Source: Gordonibacter pamelaeae | Lineage (GTDB): Bacteria; Actinomycetota; Coriobacteriia; Coriobacteriales; Eggerthellaceae | DNA length: 64,000 nucleotides | Assembly (NCBI RefSeq): GCF_042665095.1 | Contig: NZ_JBHTBV010000003.1 | Reading direction: 5' to 3' (one strand) | Shown here: positions 9,052 through 16,518 of the stretch, piece by piece | Layout: each line of letters opens with the position of its first letter | Numbering within the stretch: position 1 is the first letter of the stretch | Notes under the pieces: model-generated | Database searches by the model: none | What the model saw: only the letters and a program-made list of their open reading frames with translations | What the model was told of the DNA's origin: nothing | Made by a program: the position numbers and the translations under genes

Positions 9052-9366
9052 CTACATCGTTCCCAAGAGGTACTTGATCGCGAACGTCACGGCCCCGAAC
9101 GCGGCCAAGAGGCCGCAGACGAAACTGAACTTCATTCTGAACTGGTAAAACTGCCAGAAGCCCATAGCGGCCACGCCGGAGAGCATGATGGCGCCGCCCT
9201 GACTGGTGTCCAAGCCGCGGAACACGTTCCAAAGAAACAGAAGCAGCCACATGGCCAGCATGGCGCCGACCATGACCACGCTTTGGCGCTGGTTCAGAAT
9301 GCGAAACCGTTCATCGGCACCGCGATTGTCCTCGCGGCTCTTCGCCAAGATCTCCTCTTTGTTCAT
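9052..9366 (-). CDS. DUF6442-type small membrane protein
   Basis: The 104-residue product begins MNKEEILAKSREDNRG, a hydrophilic opening I associate with DUF6442 proteins. Three hydrophobic segments follow (about residues 28-46, 54-71 and 80-100). ATG 9366 is chosen because CGGAGGTG lies 6-7 bp upstream; the longer frame from 9420 reads through a parS site and has no such support. It is co-transcribed with the XRE regulator. Family function is unknown; partnership with a small regulator suggests an envelope or stress role, which is inference. Confidence 0.82.
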   Translation of the reverse strand: MNKEEILAKSREDNRGADERFRILNQRQSVVMVGAMLAMWLLLFLWNVFRGLDTSQGGAIMLSGVAAMGFWQFYQFRMKFSFVCGLLAAFGAVTFAIKYLLGTM

Positions 9367-9403
9367 GCCGCACCTCCGGAGCCCTCTGATCCGACCATCC
9401 GAA

Positions 9404-9419
9404 TGTTTCACGTGAAACA
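9404..9419. other. parS: parS centromere site
   Basis: TGTTTCACGTGAAACA is the perfect 16-bp palindromic consensus recognised by chromosomal ParB (Spo0J). It lies in the leader of the DUF6442/XRE operon, between the promoter and the start codon. Two identical copies occur at 31599 and 32886. parS sites cluster around oriC in most bacteria. Confidence 0.92.
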
Positions 9420-9433
9420 TTCGTTCGCTCTAC

Positions 9434-9488
9434 TGACAAGTTTTCTTGTCAATGTGACAAGTATACTTGGCACGCTTGAGAAACGCAA
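9434..9488 (-). promoter_or_regulatory. Promoter with twin dyad operators for the DUF6442/XRE operon
   Basis: On the minus strand a -35 (TTGCGT, 9488-9483) and a -10 (TATACT, 9465-9460) are separated by 17 bp. Two dyads overlap this promoter: a perfect 7-bp inverted repeat TGACAAG/CTTGTCA at 9434-9451, and TGACAAGTATACTTGGCA with one mismatch at 9455-9472. Their starts are 21 bp apart, two helical turns, fitting cooperative binding by dimers of the XRE protein. Regulator identity is inferred from the operon layout. Confidence 0.65.
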
Positions 9489-9568
9489 GGGGTGCGGCAC
9501 GTCGACGACATGGCACGAAGGCGAACCCGAAGAGGCACGCGCGGCGAGAACCTGCTATCATCGAGGGC

Positions 9569-10411
9569 ATGGAACATCATGAGAACAACTTCGCGGGCCG
9601 GGAGGCCGAAACGGGAACCGGAGCCGTCGCGCCCCGCCGGCGCTGGCCGCGACGGGTGGCCATCGCACTCGTGGCGCTCGTCGTGGCGGCGGTGTTGGCG
9701 GCAGCGGCGTTCCTCGTGTACGCGAGCGACTACTACCGCGACGCGGACGCCGCCCACGAGAACCTCGTGTCCACCCCGCAGCTCCCGGTGACCCAAGGCG
9801 CGCACTACGTGGCGTTCGGCGACCCTGCGGCCGAGACGGGCCTGGTGTTCTACCCGGGCGCGAAGGTCGAGTACACCGCCTACGCCCCGCTCATGCGCGA
9901 TTTGGCCGCGCGCGGCTACCTGGCCGTGGCCGTGGAGATGCCCTTCAACTTCGCGTTCTTCGGCATCAACGCGGCCGATGAGGTGCGCGAGGCGTTTCCC
10001 CAGGTGAGCGAGTGGTGGGTCGGCGGGCACTCGCTCGGCGGCTCCATGGCGGCGCAGTACGCGGCCGACCACGCCGATGACGGTGCGCTCGCGGGCCTCG
10101 TGCTGCTGGGAGCGTACACCGCGAGCGACCTCTCGGCCAGCGACCTGGGCACCCTCGTCGTGTACGGCTCGGAGGACCAAGTGCTCAACCGCGGAAAGCT
10201 CGCCGACAGCGCCGCCCTCATGCCCGAGGGTGCGCGGACGATCGAGATCGTCGGCGGCAACCACGCGGGCTTCGGCGCCTACGGCCCCCAGGAGGGAGAC
10301 GGTTCGGCCACCATATCGGCCGAAGAGCAGCAGGGGCAGACTGCCGCCGCCATCGACGCGTACGTCAAGGCGCGCCGTCAGGCACCGGCCGCACTGCCCG
10401 CAGCCGCCTAA
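9569..10411 (+). CDS. Membrane-anchored alpha/beta hydrolase
   Basis: This 280-residue protein has one N-terminal membrane helix (about residues 28-50) after a short charged segment, so the catalytic part should be extracytoplasmic. The nucleophile elbow is GGHSLGGSM (Ser near residue 154), followed by an acid-bearing YGSEDQV and a C-terminal GGNHAGFG with the likely catalytic His. This matches the alpha/beta hydrolase family 5 (dienelactone hydrolase-like) layout; the substrate is unknown. The ATG has only a close GAGGG as ribosome site, and a GTG-initiated extension to 9467 exists but looks non-coding. It is divergent from the DUF6442/XRE operon. Confidence 0.82.
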   Translation: MEHHENNFAGREAETGTGAVAPRRRWPRRVAIALVALVVAAVLAAAAFLVYASDYYRDADAAHENLVSTPQLPVTQGAHYVAFGDPAAETGLVFYPGAKVEYTAYAPLMRDLAARGYLAVAVEMPFNFAFFGINAADEVREAFPQVSEWWVGGHSLGGSMAAQYAADHADDGALAGLVLLGAYTASDLSASDLGTLVVYGSEDQVLNRGKLADSAALMPEGARTIEIVGGNHAGFGAYGPQEGDGSATISAEEQQGQTAAAIDAYVKARRQAPAALPAAA

Positions 10412-10517
10412 GCGGCGTCCCTCCCCGCCCGCAGAGTGCTCCCCCTCCCGAGCGTCACGGCGAACAGCACTCGGCCTCCACGCCTTCGGCACGCAAGCTT
10501 CAGCTTTGTTTCGCTTT

Positions 10518-10557
10518 GTCAACGGTTAGATGCCGTTCCGACGCCCGTTCCTATACT
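10518..10557 (+). promoter_or_regulatory. Putative promoter of the lipase-like gene
   Basis: GTCAACGGTT (10518-10527) is followed by GATGCC (10529-10534), 17 bp, and TATACT (10552-10557), 40 bp before the start codon. The same arrangement (GTCAACCGTT, GATGCC, 17 bp, TATACTGA) precedes the aldehyde dehydrogenase gene at 13936-13985. The -35 departs from TTGACA, so activation or an alternative sigma factor is possible. Confidence 0.45.
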
Positions 10558-10596
10558 GATTCGAACGTACCCGAGCCGACCGTCCGAAGGAACCCC

Positions 10597-11973
10597 ATGG
10601 CGAGGCCGCGCCGCCCTATCGCATCCGTCATCAACGCATCGCTCACCGCGCTGGCGCTGGTCGGCCTGTTCGTCGTCCAAGCTTACTTCGTGGGCGGCGC
10701 GGTGGGCCTGCTGCCCGCCGCCCATGCGGAGATGCCGGCCTTCGCGGCGGCGGACGTGCCGGACGGCCCGATCATGGTGGACTACTGCAGCGAGGCCGTG
10801 GCCGCACGCGATCCGGGCAACCCGTCGGGCCGCACGTCCACGAGCGTCGAGCTGGACGATGCCTGGTTCGCCGGCGACTCCCGCCGCTACCATCACGGCA
10901 TCGCCACGAACTGCGCGGTGCTCAGCGCCGTATGCAACGCGGAATCGCACTTCTACTCCGGCAGCGGCGACCGCATCCCCTACGCCGAGCAGGCCCTGAG
11001 CGCGCTCGGGTTCTCCCAGGTGCGCACCGACTCCTACGAGCTGCGCAGCGCCGTGCTCGACCAGCTGGCCGCACTCGTCAGCGGCTCGCACGACGTGGCC
11101 GCCTACACGTTCGCCAACCGCCGGCTCGATACCGCACGCCACGGCGACGCCGCCGCCGGCGACGCCGCTGCCGGAGGCTCCTCCTTAGGCGGCCCTGAGG
11201 CGGGCAGCGCGGCCGAGACCCTCGTGTTCGTGGGCATACGCGGAAGCTACGGCGCGGAATGGGTCAGCAACTTCAACCTGCCGGACGCGGCATCGCCCGA
11301 CGCCGACCACCGCGGGTTCAAGACGGCCGAGCAGGAGGTGGCACAGGCGCTCGAGCGCTACTTGGACGAGATCGGCGCAGACCCGGCGCGCACGCGCATC
11401 CTCATAACCGGCCACAGCCGCGGCGGGGCCATCGCCAACCTGCTGGCCGCCGACCTCGTCGACCGGGCGGACGGGCCCCAAGCCTTGGCGGCGGCCGACG
11501 CCGTCTACGCCTACACGTTCGCCGCGCCGTGCCCCACGAAGTCGGCAGAGCGCGGCGACAGCGCGTACGCGGGAATCTTCAACATCGTGAACCCCTCGGA
11601 CCTCGTGCCGCAGCTGCCGCTCCCCGCCTGGGGCTATGGGCGCTACGGCACCACCGTGGAGCTGCCGGGCTACGCCAGCACCCGCTTCGCGTCGTCGCTC
11701 GCCCTCATGCAGCAGGCGTACCAGGCGAACACGGGGCTGCTGGACTCCTACAGCCCCGACGCGCTGGAACGGCTCGACTCGTTCGACGCCCAGGCGGCTC
11801 AGAGCCTTCCCACGGTGGAGAGCCTGCTGAATCCCTTCGGCATCTTCACGGCCGTGCGGGAGCTGCTGGAGGTGGACTTGGGGCTGGCGTTCACATCGCA
11901 CTGCCCCGACACGTACATCGCCTGGATGCAGGCGGTCGACGCGCGGGCGCTCACGTTCACGCAGCGGGCTTAG
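10597..11973 (+). CDS. Secreted class-3 lipase-like protein
   Basis: The 458-residue product starts with a long signal or anchor helix (about residues 8-38, ending near AAHAEM). The central part has a Lipase_3-like core with nucleophile elbow ITGHSRGGAIANLL (Ser near residue 273), where the protein probably folds as an extracellular lipase or esterase. ATG 10597 is chosen for AAGGA 5-6 bp upstream; the earlier frame start lacks a ribosome site. An Ala/Gly-rich low-complexity stretch lies near residues 190-210. It ends in a 4-bp convergent overlap with the YgjP-type peptidase gene. Substrate is unknown. Confidence 0.78.
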   Translation: MARPRRPIASVINASLTALALVGLFVVQAYFVGGAVGLLPAAHAEMPAFAAADVPDGPIMVDYCSEAVAARDPGNPSGRTSTSVELDDAWFAGDSRRYHHGIATNCAVLSAVCNAESHFYSGSGDRIPYAEQALSALGFSQVRTDSYELRSAVLDQLAALVSGSHDVAAYTFANRRLDTARHGDAAAGDAAAGGSSLGGPEAGSAAETLVFVGIRGSYGAEWVSNFNLPDAASPDADHRGFKTAEQEVAQALERYLDEIGADPARTRILITGHSRGGAIANLLAADLVDRADGPQALAAADAVYAYTFAAPCPTKSAERGDSAYAGIFNIVNPSDLVPQLPLPAWGYGRYGTTVELPGYASTRFASSLALMQQAYQANTGLLDSYSPDALERLDSFDAQAAQSLPTVESLLNPFGIFTAVRELLEVDLGLAFTSHCPDTYIAWMQAVDARALTFTQRA

Positions 11974-12581
11974 CGCAGCTTCGCGCGGCGCTCGCGCCAA
12001 TCGGGCATATAGGTGTCCATGAGGTCCTTGAAGCGCTGGCCGTGGCCGCGCTCCCGCAGGTGGCACAGCTCGTGCACCACCACGTACTCCAGGCACTCGG
12101 GCGGGTAGAGCGCCAAGCGGACGTTGATACAGATACGCCCGGTGGCGGGCTGGCAGCTGCCCCAGCGGCTGGTCATGTTGCGGTAGGCGAGCCGCCCCGC
12201 CTTCACGCCCATGATGGGCTCCCACGCGGCCACGAGCGGCGGCACGCACGCCTCCACCACGGCGCGCCATGCGGCCACCTCCTCGGGCGATGCCGCCGCG
12301 GCCTTCGCCCGCGGCGAGGCGGCCATCTCGGTGCGCTTCGCCTCGATCCAGGGGCGCTTCTCGCGCACGAACGACGCCACGAACGCGTCGGCGGCGTGCA
12401 GCGGGGCCGACACCTCCACCTGGCCGTCGGCCTTCACGCGCAGGTTCACGTTCTTGATGCGCTTGCGCACGAGCCGCACGGGCAGCCCGTCCACCTCGAG
12501 GGTCATCGTCGTCGGCGCCGCAGCCCCTCCCCGGCGCCTCGCCGTCGGCCGCCCCGTGCGGCCCGCACCGCGCCCCGCCAT
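11970..12581 (-). CDS. YgjP-type (M48/DUF45) metallopeptidase domain protein
   Basis: The zinc-binding signature is VVHELCHLRERGHGQRF near residues 166-182, an HExxH plus a downstream His, preceded by NMTSRWGSC, both typical of YgjP/WLM-like putative metallopeptidases. The N-terminal part (TLEVDGLPVRLVRKRIKNV) matches the family opening. ATG 12581 lies 6 bp downstream of the rsmI stop, giving 203 residues; ATG 12506 would remove a low-complexity Arg/Gly leader of 25 residues and is a real alternative. The protein is cytosolic; the biological substrate of the family is unknown. Confidence 0.85.
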   Translation of the reverse strand: MAGRGAGRTGRPTARRRGGAAAPTTMTLEVDGLPVRLVRKRIKNVNLRVKADGQVEVSAPLHAADAFVASFVREKRPWIEAKRTEMAASPRAKAAAASPEEVAAWRAVVEACVPPLVAAWEPIMGVKAGRLAYRNMTSRWGSCQPATGRICINVRLALYPPECLEYVVVHELCHLRERGHGQRFKDLMDTYMPDWRERRAKLR

Positions 12582-12586
12582 GCCGC

Positions 12587-13441
12587 TCACGCCTTGAGGG
12601 CCAGGTCGTACGCCACGTTGCGCGCGATGCCGAACTCGTCGGCCAGCGCGCGGGCGATGTCCTTGTTGCGGGCGCCCGCCGCCTTCAGCTCGGCGGCGCG
12701 CGCAGCGGCGGCCTGCTGCGCGCCCTCGGCCGCAGCCGCACCCTCGGCGGCGTTCGGGCCGTCCACCACGATGACGATCTCGCCCTTCACGCCGCGCCCG
12801 CCTGCGCCCGCCCGTTCCGCAAACTCGTCGCGCACCTCGGGCAGCGGCCCGCGCACCACTTCCTCGTGCAGCTTCGTGAGCTCGCGGCACACGGCCGCCT
12901 CGCGCTGCGGCAAGGCGGCCGCCAGCGCGGCGAGCGCGGAGGCAAGGCGGTTCGGGCTCTCGTAGAACACGAGCGCCGCATCGAGCGCGCGCAGGCCGTC
13001 CAGCAGCGCGAGGCGCTCGGCATCCTTGCGCGGGAAGAAGCCGCCGAAGTAGAAGCGGGGGTTGTCGCAGCCGCTGGCCACGTAGGCCGTGGCGGCAGCC
13101 GTGGGGCCCGGCAGCACCTCGACCGACGCGCCCGCCTCCCGGACCGCGCGCACGAGGCGCAGGCCCGGGTCCGACACGCCCGGCATGCCCGCGTCCGAGC
13201 AGTACGCGATGACCTCGCCGTCCAGCACGCGCCGCACGAGCGACGCCGCGCGCTCGCCGATGAGCGCCTCGTCCAAGCGCTCCAGCCGCTTCTCGATGCC
13301 GTACGCCGCCAACAGCCGCCCCGTCACGCGCGTGTCCTCGGCGCACACGACGTCGGCCGCGCGCAGCGCCGCCAGCGCGCGCTCGGTCATGTCGCCCAGG
13401 TTCCCGAGCGGCGTGGGGCAGATGACCAGCTTCCCGTCCAT
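12587..13441 (-). CDS. rsmI: 16S rRNA (cytidine1402-2'-O)-methyltransferase
   Basis: The 284-residue protein is a tetrapyrrole-methylase-fold enzyme with the RsmI hallmarks: CPTPLGNLGDMTERALAAL at the N-terminus, CAEDTRVTGRLL, YCSDAGMPGVSDPG and the LPGPTAAATAYVASG loop. RsmI methylates the ribose of C1402 in the 16S rRNA P-site using S-adenosylmethionine. The C-terminal RsmI HTH-like extension is present, after an Ala-rich linker. It is flanked by a small membrane-peptide gene upstream and the YgjP-type gene downstream, all on the minus strand with short gaps. Confidence 0.95.
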   Translation of the reverse strand: MDGKLVICPTPLGNLGDMTERALAALRAADVVCAEDTRVTGRLLAAYGIEKRLERLDEALIGERAASLVRRVLDGEVIAYCSDAGMPGVSDPGLRLVRAVREAGASVEVLPGPTAAATAYVASGCDNPRFYFGGFFPRKDAERLALLDGLRALDAALVFYESPNRLASALAALAAALPQREAAVCRELTKLHEEVVRGPLPEVRDEFAERAGAGGRGVKGEIVIVVDGPNAAEGAAAAEGAQQAAAARAAELKAAGARNKDIARALADEFGIARNVAYDLALKA

Positions 13442-13459
13442 AGCTGCTCCCCGCCCCCG

Positions 13460-13585
13460 CTAGCGGTTGCGCCGCATGAGCACGAACGCCGCTATCAGCA
13501 CCGCCGCCGCCACAACCGCCACGCCCACCACGATGAACGGCAGCGGGCCGTCCCCCGTGCAGGCCAAGCTCCCCATGCATCCCAT
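13460..13585 (-). CDS. 41-residue single-pass membrane peptide
   Basis: ATG 13585 is preceded by GGGAAAGGAG at ideal spacing, and the frame ends in TAG at 13460-13462, giving 41 residues. The sequence begins MGCMGSLACTGDGPLP, then has one hydrophobic helix of about 22 residues, and ends with a basic tail (RRNR). The strong ribosome site and clean membrane topology make it a likely real gene. It is 18 bp upstream of rsmI on the same strand and could be co-transcribed. No family is recognised. Confidence 0.65.
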   Translation of the reverse strand: MGCMGSLACTGDGPLPFIVVGVAVVAAAVLIAAFVLMRRNR

Positions 13586-13910
13586 GCCGTCCGCTCCTTT
13601 CCCGCCGCGCCTACCGCGCAGCCGTGCCGCTGTTTGCTCTCATAATCGCACACTTCGGCCCGCGCGCCCAGCACGTGTCCGCCGCCCTGCGGCCACGTCC
13701 GCCAAACCATCACGACCACGGGCGCGCGATCGCGCCCCGAACGACGGCGTGCGGCCGATGCCGCCCGCACGTCCCGCTCGCCGCGCGATCGCGCACGCCT
13801 GCGCGCCGTCTCGCCCTCCCCAGTTCCCTGCGGCAACAGCCGATACGCCGCACCCCGCTCGCCACAACCCGCTCGCCGGGCCCTGCAACCACGCAAGCGC
13901 AGATTCTCCC

Positions 13911-13926
13911 ACCGGTGATCACCGGT
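13911..13926. promoter_or_regulatory. Perfect 16-bp palindrome, candidate operator
   Basis: ACCGGTGATCACCGGT reads identically on both strands. It lies 10 bp upstream of the putative promoter of the aldehyde dehydrogenase gene, a position suited to an activator or repressor dimer. No adjacent gene encodes an obvious cognate regulator. Confidence 0.5.
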
Positions 13927-13935
13927 TTTCCGCCA

Positions 13936-13985
13936 GTCAACCGTTCACCGCAGACGGATGCCTCCTGCTCGCAGGCTCCTATACT
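13936..13985 (+). promoter_or_regulatory. Putative promoter of the aldehyde dehydrogenase gene
   Basis: GTCAACCGTT (13936-13945), GATGCC (13957-13962), a 17-bp spacer and TATACT (13980-13985) mirror the layout upstream of the lipase-like gene. The distance from the GTCAAC motif to GATGCC is 10 bp longer here, one helical turn. TATACT lies 66 bp before the ATG. Confidence 0.45.
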
Positions 13986-14051
13986 GAGCGGATTGGCCCG
14001 TGCGCGACGGCGCCACCCGATCCCGCCGCGCTCCGAGAACAGGAGACCGCC

Positions 14052-15551
14052 ATGGCACCCTCAGCGAACACCCCGCCCTCCGCATCCCCCCGCCCCTACG
14101 ACGGCCTCGACCGGCTCTTCATCGCCGGAGCCTGGCGCGACGGCGCAAGCGGCGAGACCGCGCAGGACGTCAACCCCTACAACCAGGAGGTCCTGTCCGC
14201 CCACGTGCTGGCGAACCGCGCCGACGTGGACGAGGCCTACACCGCCGCCGAGCGCGCCCAACGCGAGTGGGCCGCGGCCGCTCCGGCCGAGCGCGCCGCC
14301 GTGCTGCGCCGCGCCGTGGAGCTCTTCGACGCGCGCCACGATGAGCTCGTGGGCTGGGTGCAGCGCGAGTCGGGCAGCATCCGCGCGAAGGCCGAATTCG
14401 AGGTGGGCGCCGCGCGCAATATCACCGAGGAGGCCGCAAGCTTCCCCTATCGCATGCACGGCGAGATATTCCCGTCCGACACGCCGCACAAGGAGAACCG
14501 CGTCTACCGCCAACCGCTGGGCGTGGTGGGCGTCATCAGCCCGTGGAACTTCCCCATGAACCTGTCGAACCGCTCGGTTGCCACGGCATTGGCCTGCGGC
14601 AACGCCGTGGTGCTCAAGCCCGCCAGCGACACGCCCGTCACCGGCGGCCTGCTGCTCGCCAAGATCTACGAGGAGGCCGGCCTGCCGGAGGGGCTGCTGT
14701 CGGTGCTGGCGGGACGCGGAAGCGAGATCGGCGATTACTTCGTGGAGCACCCCGTCCCCAAGCTCATCTCGTTCACCGGATCGACCGACGTGGGGCGCGG
14801 CATCGGCGCGAAGACGGCCGGCGGCATGCGCCTCAAGCGCGTGGCGCTGGAGCTGGGCGGCAACTGCCCGCTCGTGGTGCTTGACGACGCCGACCTGGGC
14901 CTCGCCGTGGACATCGCCATCATCGGGCGCTTTTTGCACCAGGGGCAGATCTGCATGAGCACGAACCGCATCATCGTGGACGCCTCCCTTGTCGACGAGT
15001 TCACCGAGCGCTTCGTCGACCGTGCGCGCAAACTCGTGTGCGGCGACCCGCTCGACCCGGCCACCGATATCGGCCCCATCATCAACCAGTCGCAGCTCGC
15101 GGGCCTGATGAAGAAGGTGCAGCGCGCCAAGGACCAGGGCGCCCGCGTGCTGCTGGACGGCGAGCCCGACGGCCTCGTCATGCCGCCCGTCGTGTTCGGC
15201 GAGGTGGATCCCAGCTGGGACATCGCCCTGCAGGAAAGCTTCGGCCCGCTGGCCCCCATCATCGCGGCGCACGGCGAGGACGAGGCGCTCCGTTTCGCCA
15301 ACATGAGCGATTACGGCCTATCGTCCGCCGTCGTCGGCCGCGACGTGGAGCGCGCTGCCGCGTTCGCCCTCAAGATCGACGCCGGCATGACCCACGTGAA
15401 CGACATGACCGTGGCCGACGAGCAGCACGTGCCCTTCGGCGGCGAGAAGAACTCCGGCCTCGGCCGCTTCAACGGCCGCTGGATCTTGGAGGAGATGACG
15501 CGCACCCACTGGACGAGCGTCCAGCACACGCCGCACCCCTACCCGTTCTGA
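14052..15551 (+). CDS. NAD(P)-dependent aldehyde dehydrogenase
   Basis: The 499-residue enzyme has the complete ALDH layout: SPWNFPMN and KPASDTP cofactor motifs, FTGSTDVGR turn, catalytic Glu in ALELGGN near residue 267, and catalytic Cys in GQICMSTNR near residue 301. The C-terminal EKNSGLGRFNG is also standard. It oxidises an aldehyde to the acid; the sequence resembles benzaldehyde/vanillin-type members, but the substrate cannot be fixed. ATG 14052 has AGGAG 8 bp upstream. It is monocistronic, with a terminator at 15563-15594. Confidence 0.92.
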   Translation: MAPSANTPPSASPRPYDGLDRLFIAGAWRDGASGETAQDVNPYNQEVLSAHVLANRADVDEAYTAAERAQREWAAAAPAERAAVLRRAVELFDARHDELVGWVQRESGSIRAKAEFEVGAARNITEEAASFPYRMHGEIFPSDTPHKENRVYRQPLGVVGVISPWNFPMNLSNRSVATALACGNAVVLKPASDTPVTGGLLLAKIYEEAGLPEGLLSVLAGRGSEIGDYFVEHPVPKLISFTGSTDVGRGIGAKTAGGMRLKRVALELGGNCPLVVLDDADLGLAVDIAIIGRFLHQGQICMSTNRIIVDASLVDEFTERFVDRARKLVCGDPLDPATDIGPIINQSQLAGLMKKVQRAKDQGARVLLDGEPDGLVMPPVVFGEVDPSWDIALQESFGPLAPIIAAHGEDEALRFANMSDYGLSSAVVGRDVERAAAFALKIDAGMTHVNDMTVADEQHVPFGGEKNSGLGRFNGRWILEEMTRTHWTSVQHTPHPYPF

Positions 15552-15562
15552 TCAATCCCCCG

Positions 15563-15594
15563 GCCCGGCCACCTTGCAGGGTGACCGGGCTTTT
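15563..15594 (+). terminator. Rho-independent terminator after the aldehyde dehydrogenase gene
   Basis: A hairpin with arms GCCCGG (15563-15568) and CCGGGC (15585-15590), extended inward by CACC/GGTG past one mismatch, is followed immediately by TTTT. It begins 11 bp after the stop codon. Confidence 0.85.
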
Positions 15595-15699
15595 CCTCTA
15601 TTCCGGACATTATTTCGCCATTGCCGTTGGTTAATCCTAGCACCCCTTTGCATCGCATGCTAAGCTGTATGGACACGCATCTACCCAACGGAATGGCAC

Positions 15700-16518
15700 T
15701 TGGACCACTTAACCGACAAAGAGTTCGATCGAGTTTGCACGCACCTGTCCCGTACCTTCGGGCTGAACATGCGATCAAAGCGGGTGCTGCTCGATTGCCG
15801 ACTTTCGCGCGAGCGAGAGCGTCTTGGGTTTTCCTCGTTCTCGGCATACCTCGACAAGGTGGAGGCGGAGACCGACCCCGAGGCCACCGCGCGCTTCGTG
15901 GATCTCGTCACCACCCACTACACCTACTTCCTGCGCGAGCGCAGGCAGTTCGACTTCCTGCGCACCACGGCGTTTCCCGAGCTGGAGCGTTCAAAGCCAA
16001 ACCGCACCTGGAACATCCTGTGCGCCGGCTGCTCCACCGGCGAAGAGTGCTACACCGCATCCATGATCGTGGAGGATTACCGCCGCGGGCGCGACCTGCC
16101 CCCCGTGCGCATCACGGGCATCGACATCTCCAAGGCGGCCATCGAGAAGGCGCGGCGCGCGACGTACCAGTTCGCCCACGTGGAGAAGGTCCCGCCCCGC
16201 TGGCTGTCGTCTTATTTCACGAACGACGGCGGCAATTACACCGTGACCGACGCCATCAGGCGCCGCGTGACGTTCGCCCAGGCGAACCTCAACGACCCCG
16301 ATGCCCTCCAGCGCCGCTACGACCTTATCATGTGCCGCAACGTCATCATCTACTTCGACGGTCGCACGCGGGAGCAGGTGCTCGACAGCCTGTATCGCCA
16401 CCTTGCCGTTTCAGGCTACCTCATCCTCGGCCACGCGGAGATCATCCGCAGCCGGACCAAGTTCGTCTATCGAAGAGATTCCGTATACCAAAAGCAACCG
16501 GAAGCGATCATCCCATGA
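15700..16518 (+). CDS. CheR-type chemoreceptor methyltransferase
   Basis: The 272-residue protein has the CheR N-terminal helical domain (through LVTTHYTYFLRE, the loop reaching the substrate) and a SAM-binding domain with ILCAGCSTGEECYT near residue 105, GIDIS, and the terminal MCRNVIIYFDG motif. CheR methylates glutamates of chemoreceptors to set adaptation. The start is a TTG at 15700 with a weak GGAA upstream; no in-frame ATG precedes it. Its stop overlaps the receptor start (ATGA), so receptor and modifier are coupled. No CheB methylesterase is in the window. Confidence 0.9.
   Translation: MDHLTDKEFDRVCTHLSRTFGLNMRSKRVLLDCRLSRERERLGFSSFSAYLDKVEAETDPEATARFVDLVTTHYTYFLRERRQFDFLRTTAFPELERSKPNRTWNILCAGCSTGEECYTASMIVEDYRRGRDLPPVRITGIDISKAAIEKARRATYQFAHVEKVPPRWLSSYFTNDGGNYTVTDAIRRRVTFAQANLNDPDALQRRYDLIMCRNVIIYFDGRTREQVLDSLYRHLAVSGYLILGHAEIIRSRTKFVYRRDSVYQKQPEAIIP

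Larger units (their letters stand above)
13586..14051. other. Intergenic region upstream of the aldehyde dehydrogenase gene
   Basis: This 466-bp gap lies between divergent genes. It contains a perfect 16-bp palindrome at 13911-13926 and a promoter-like arrangement at 13936-13985, listed separately. Nothing else is recognisable; the open frames crossing it have biased composition and no ribosome sites. Confidence 0.6.
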
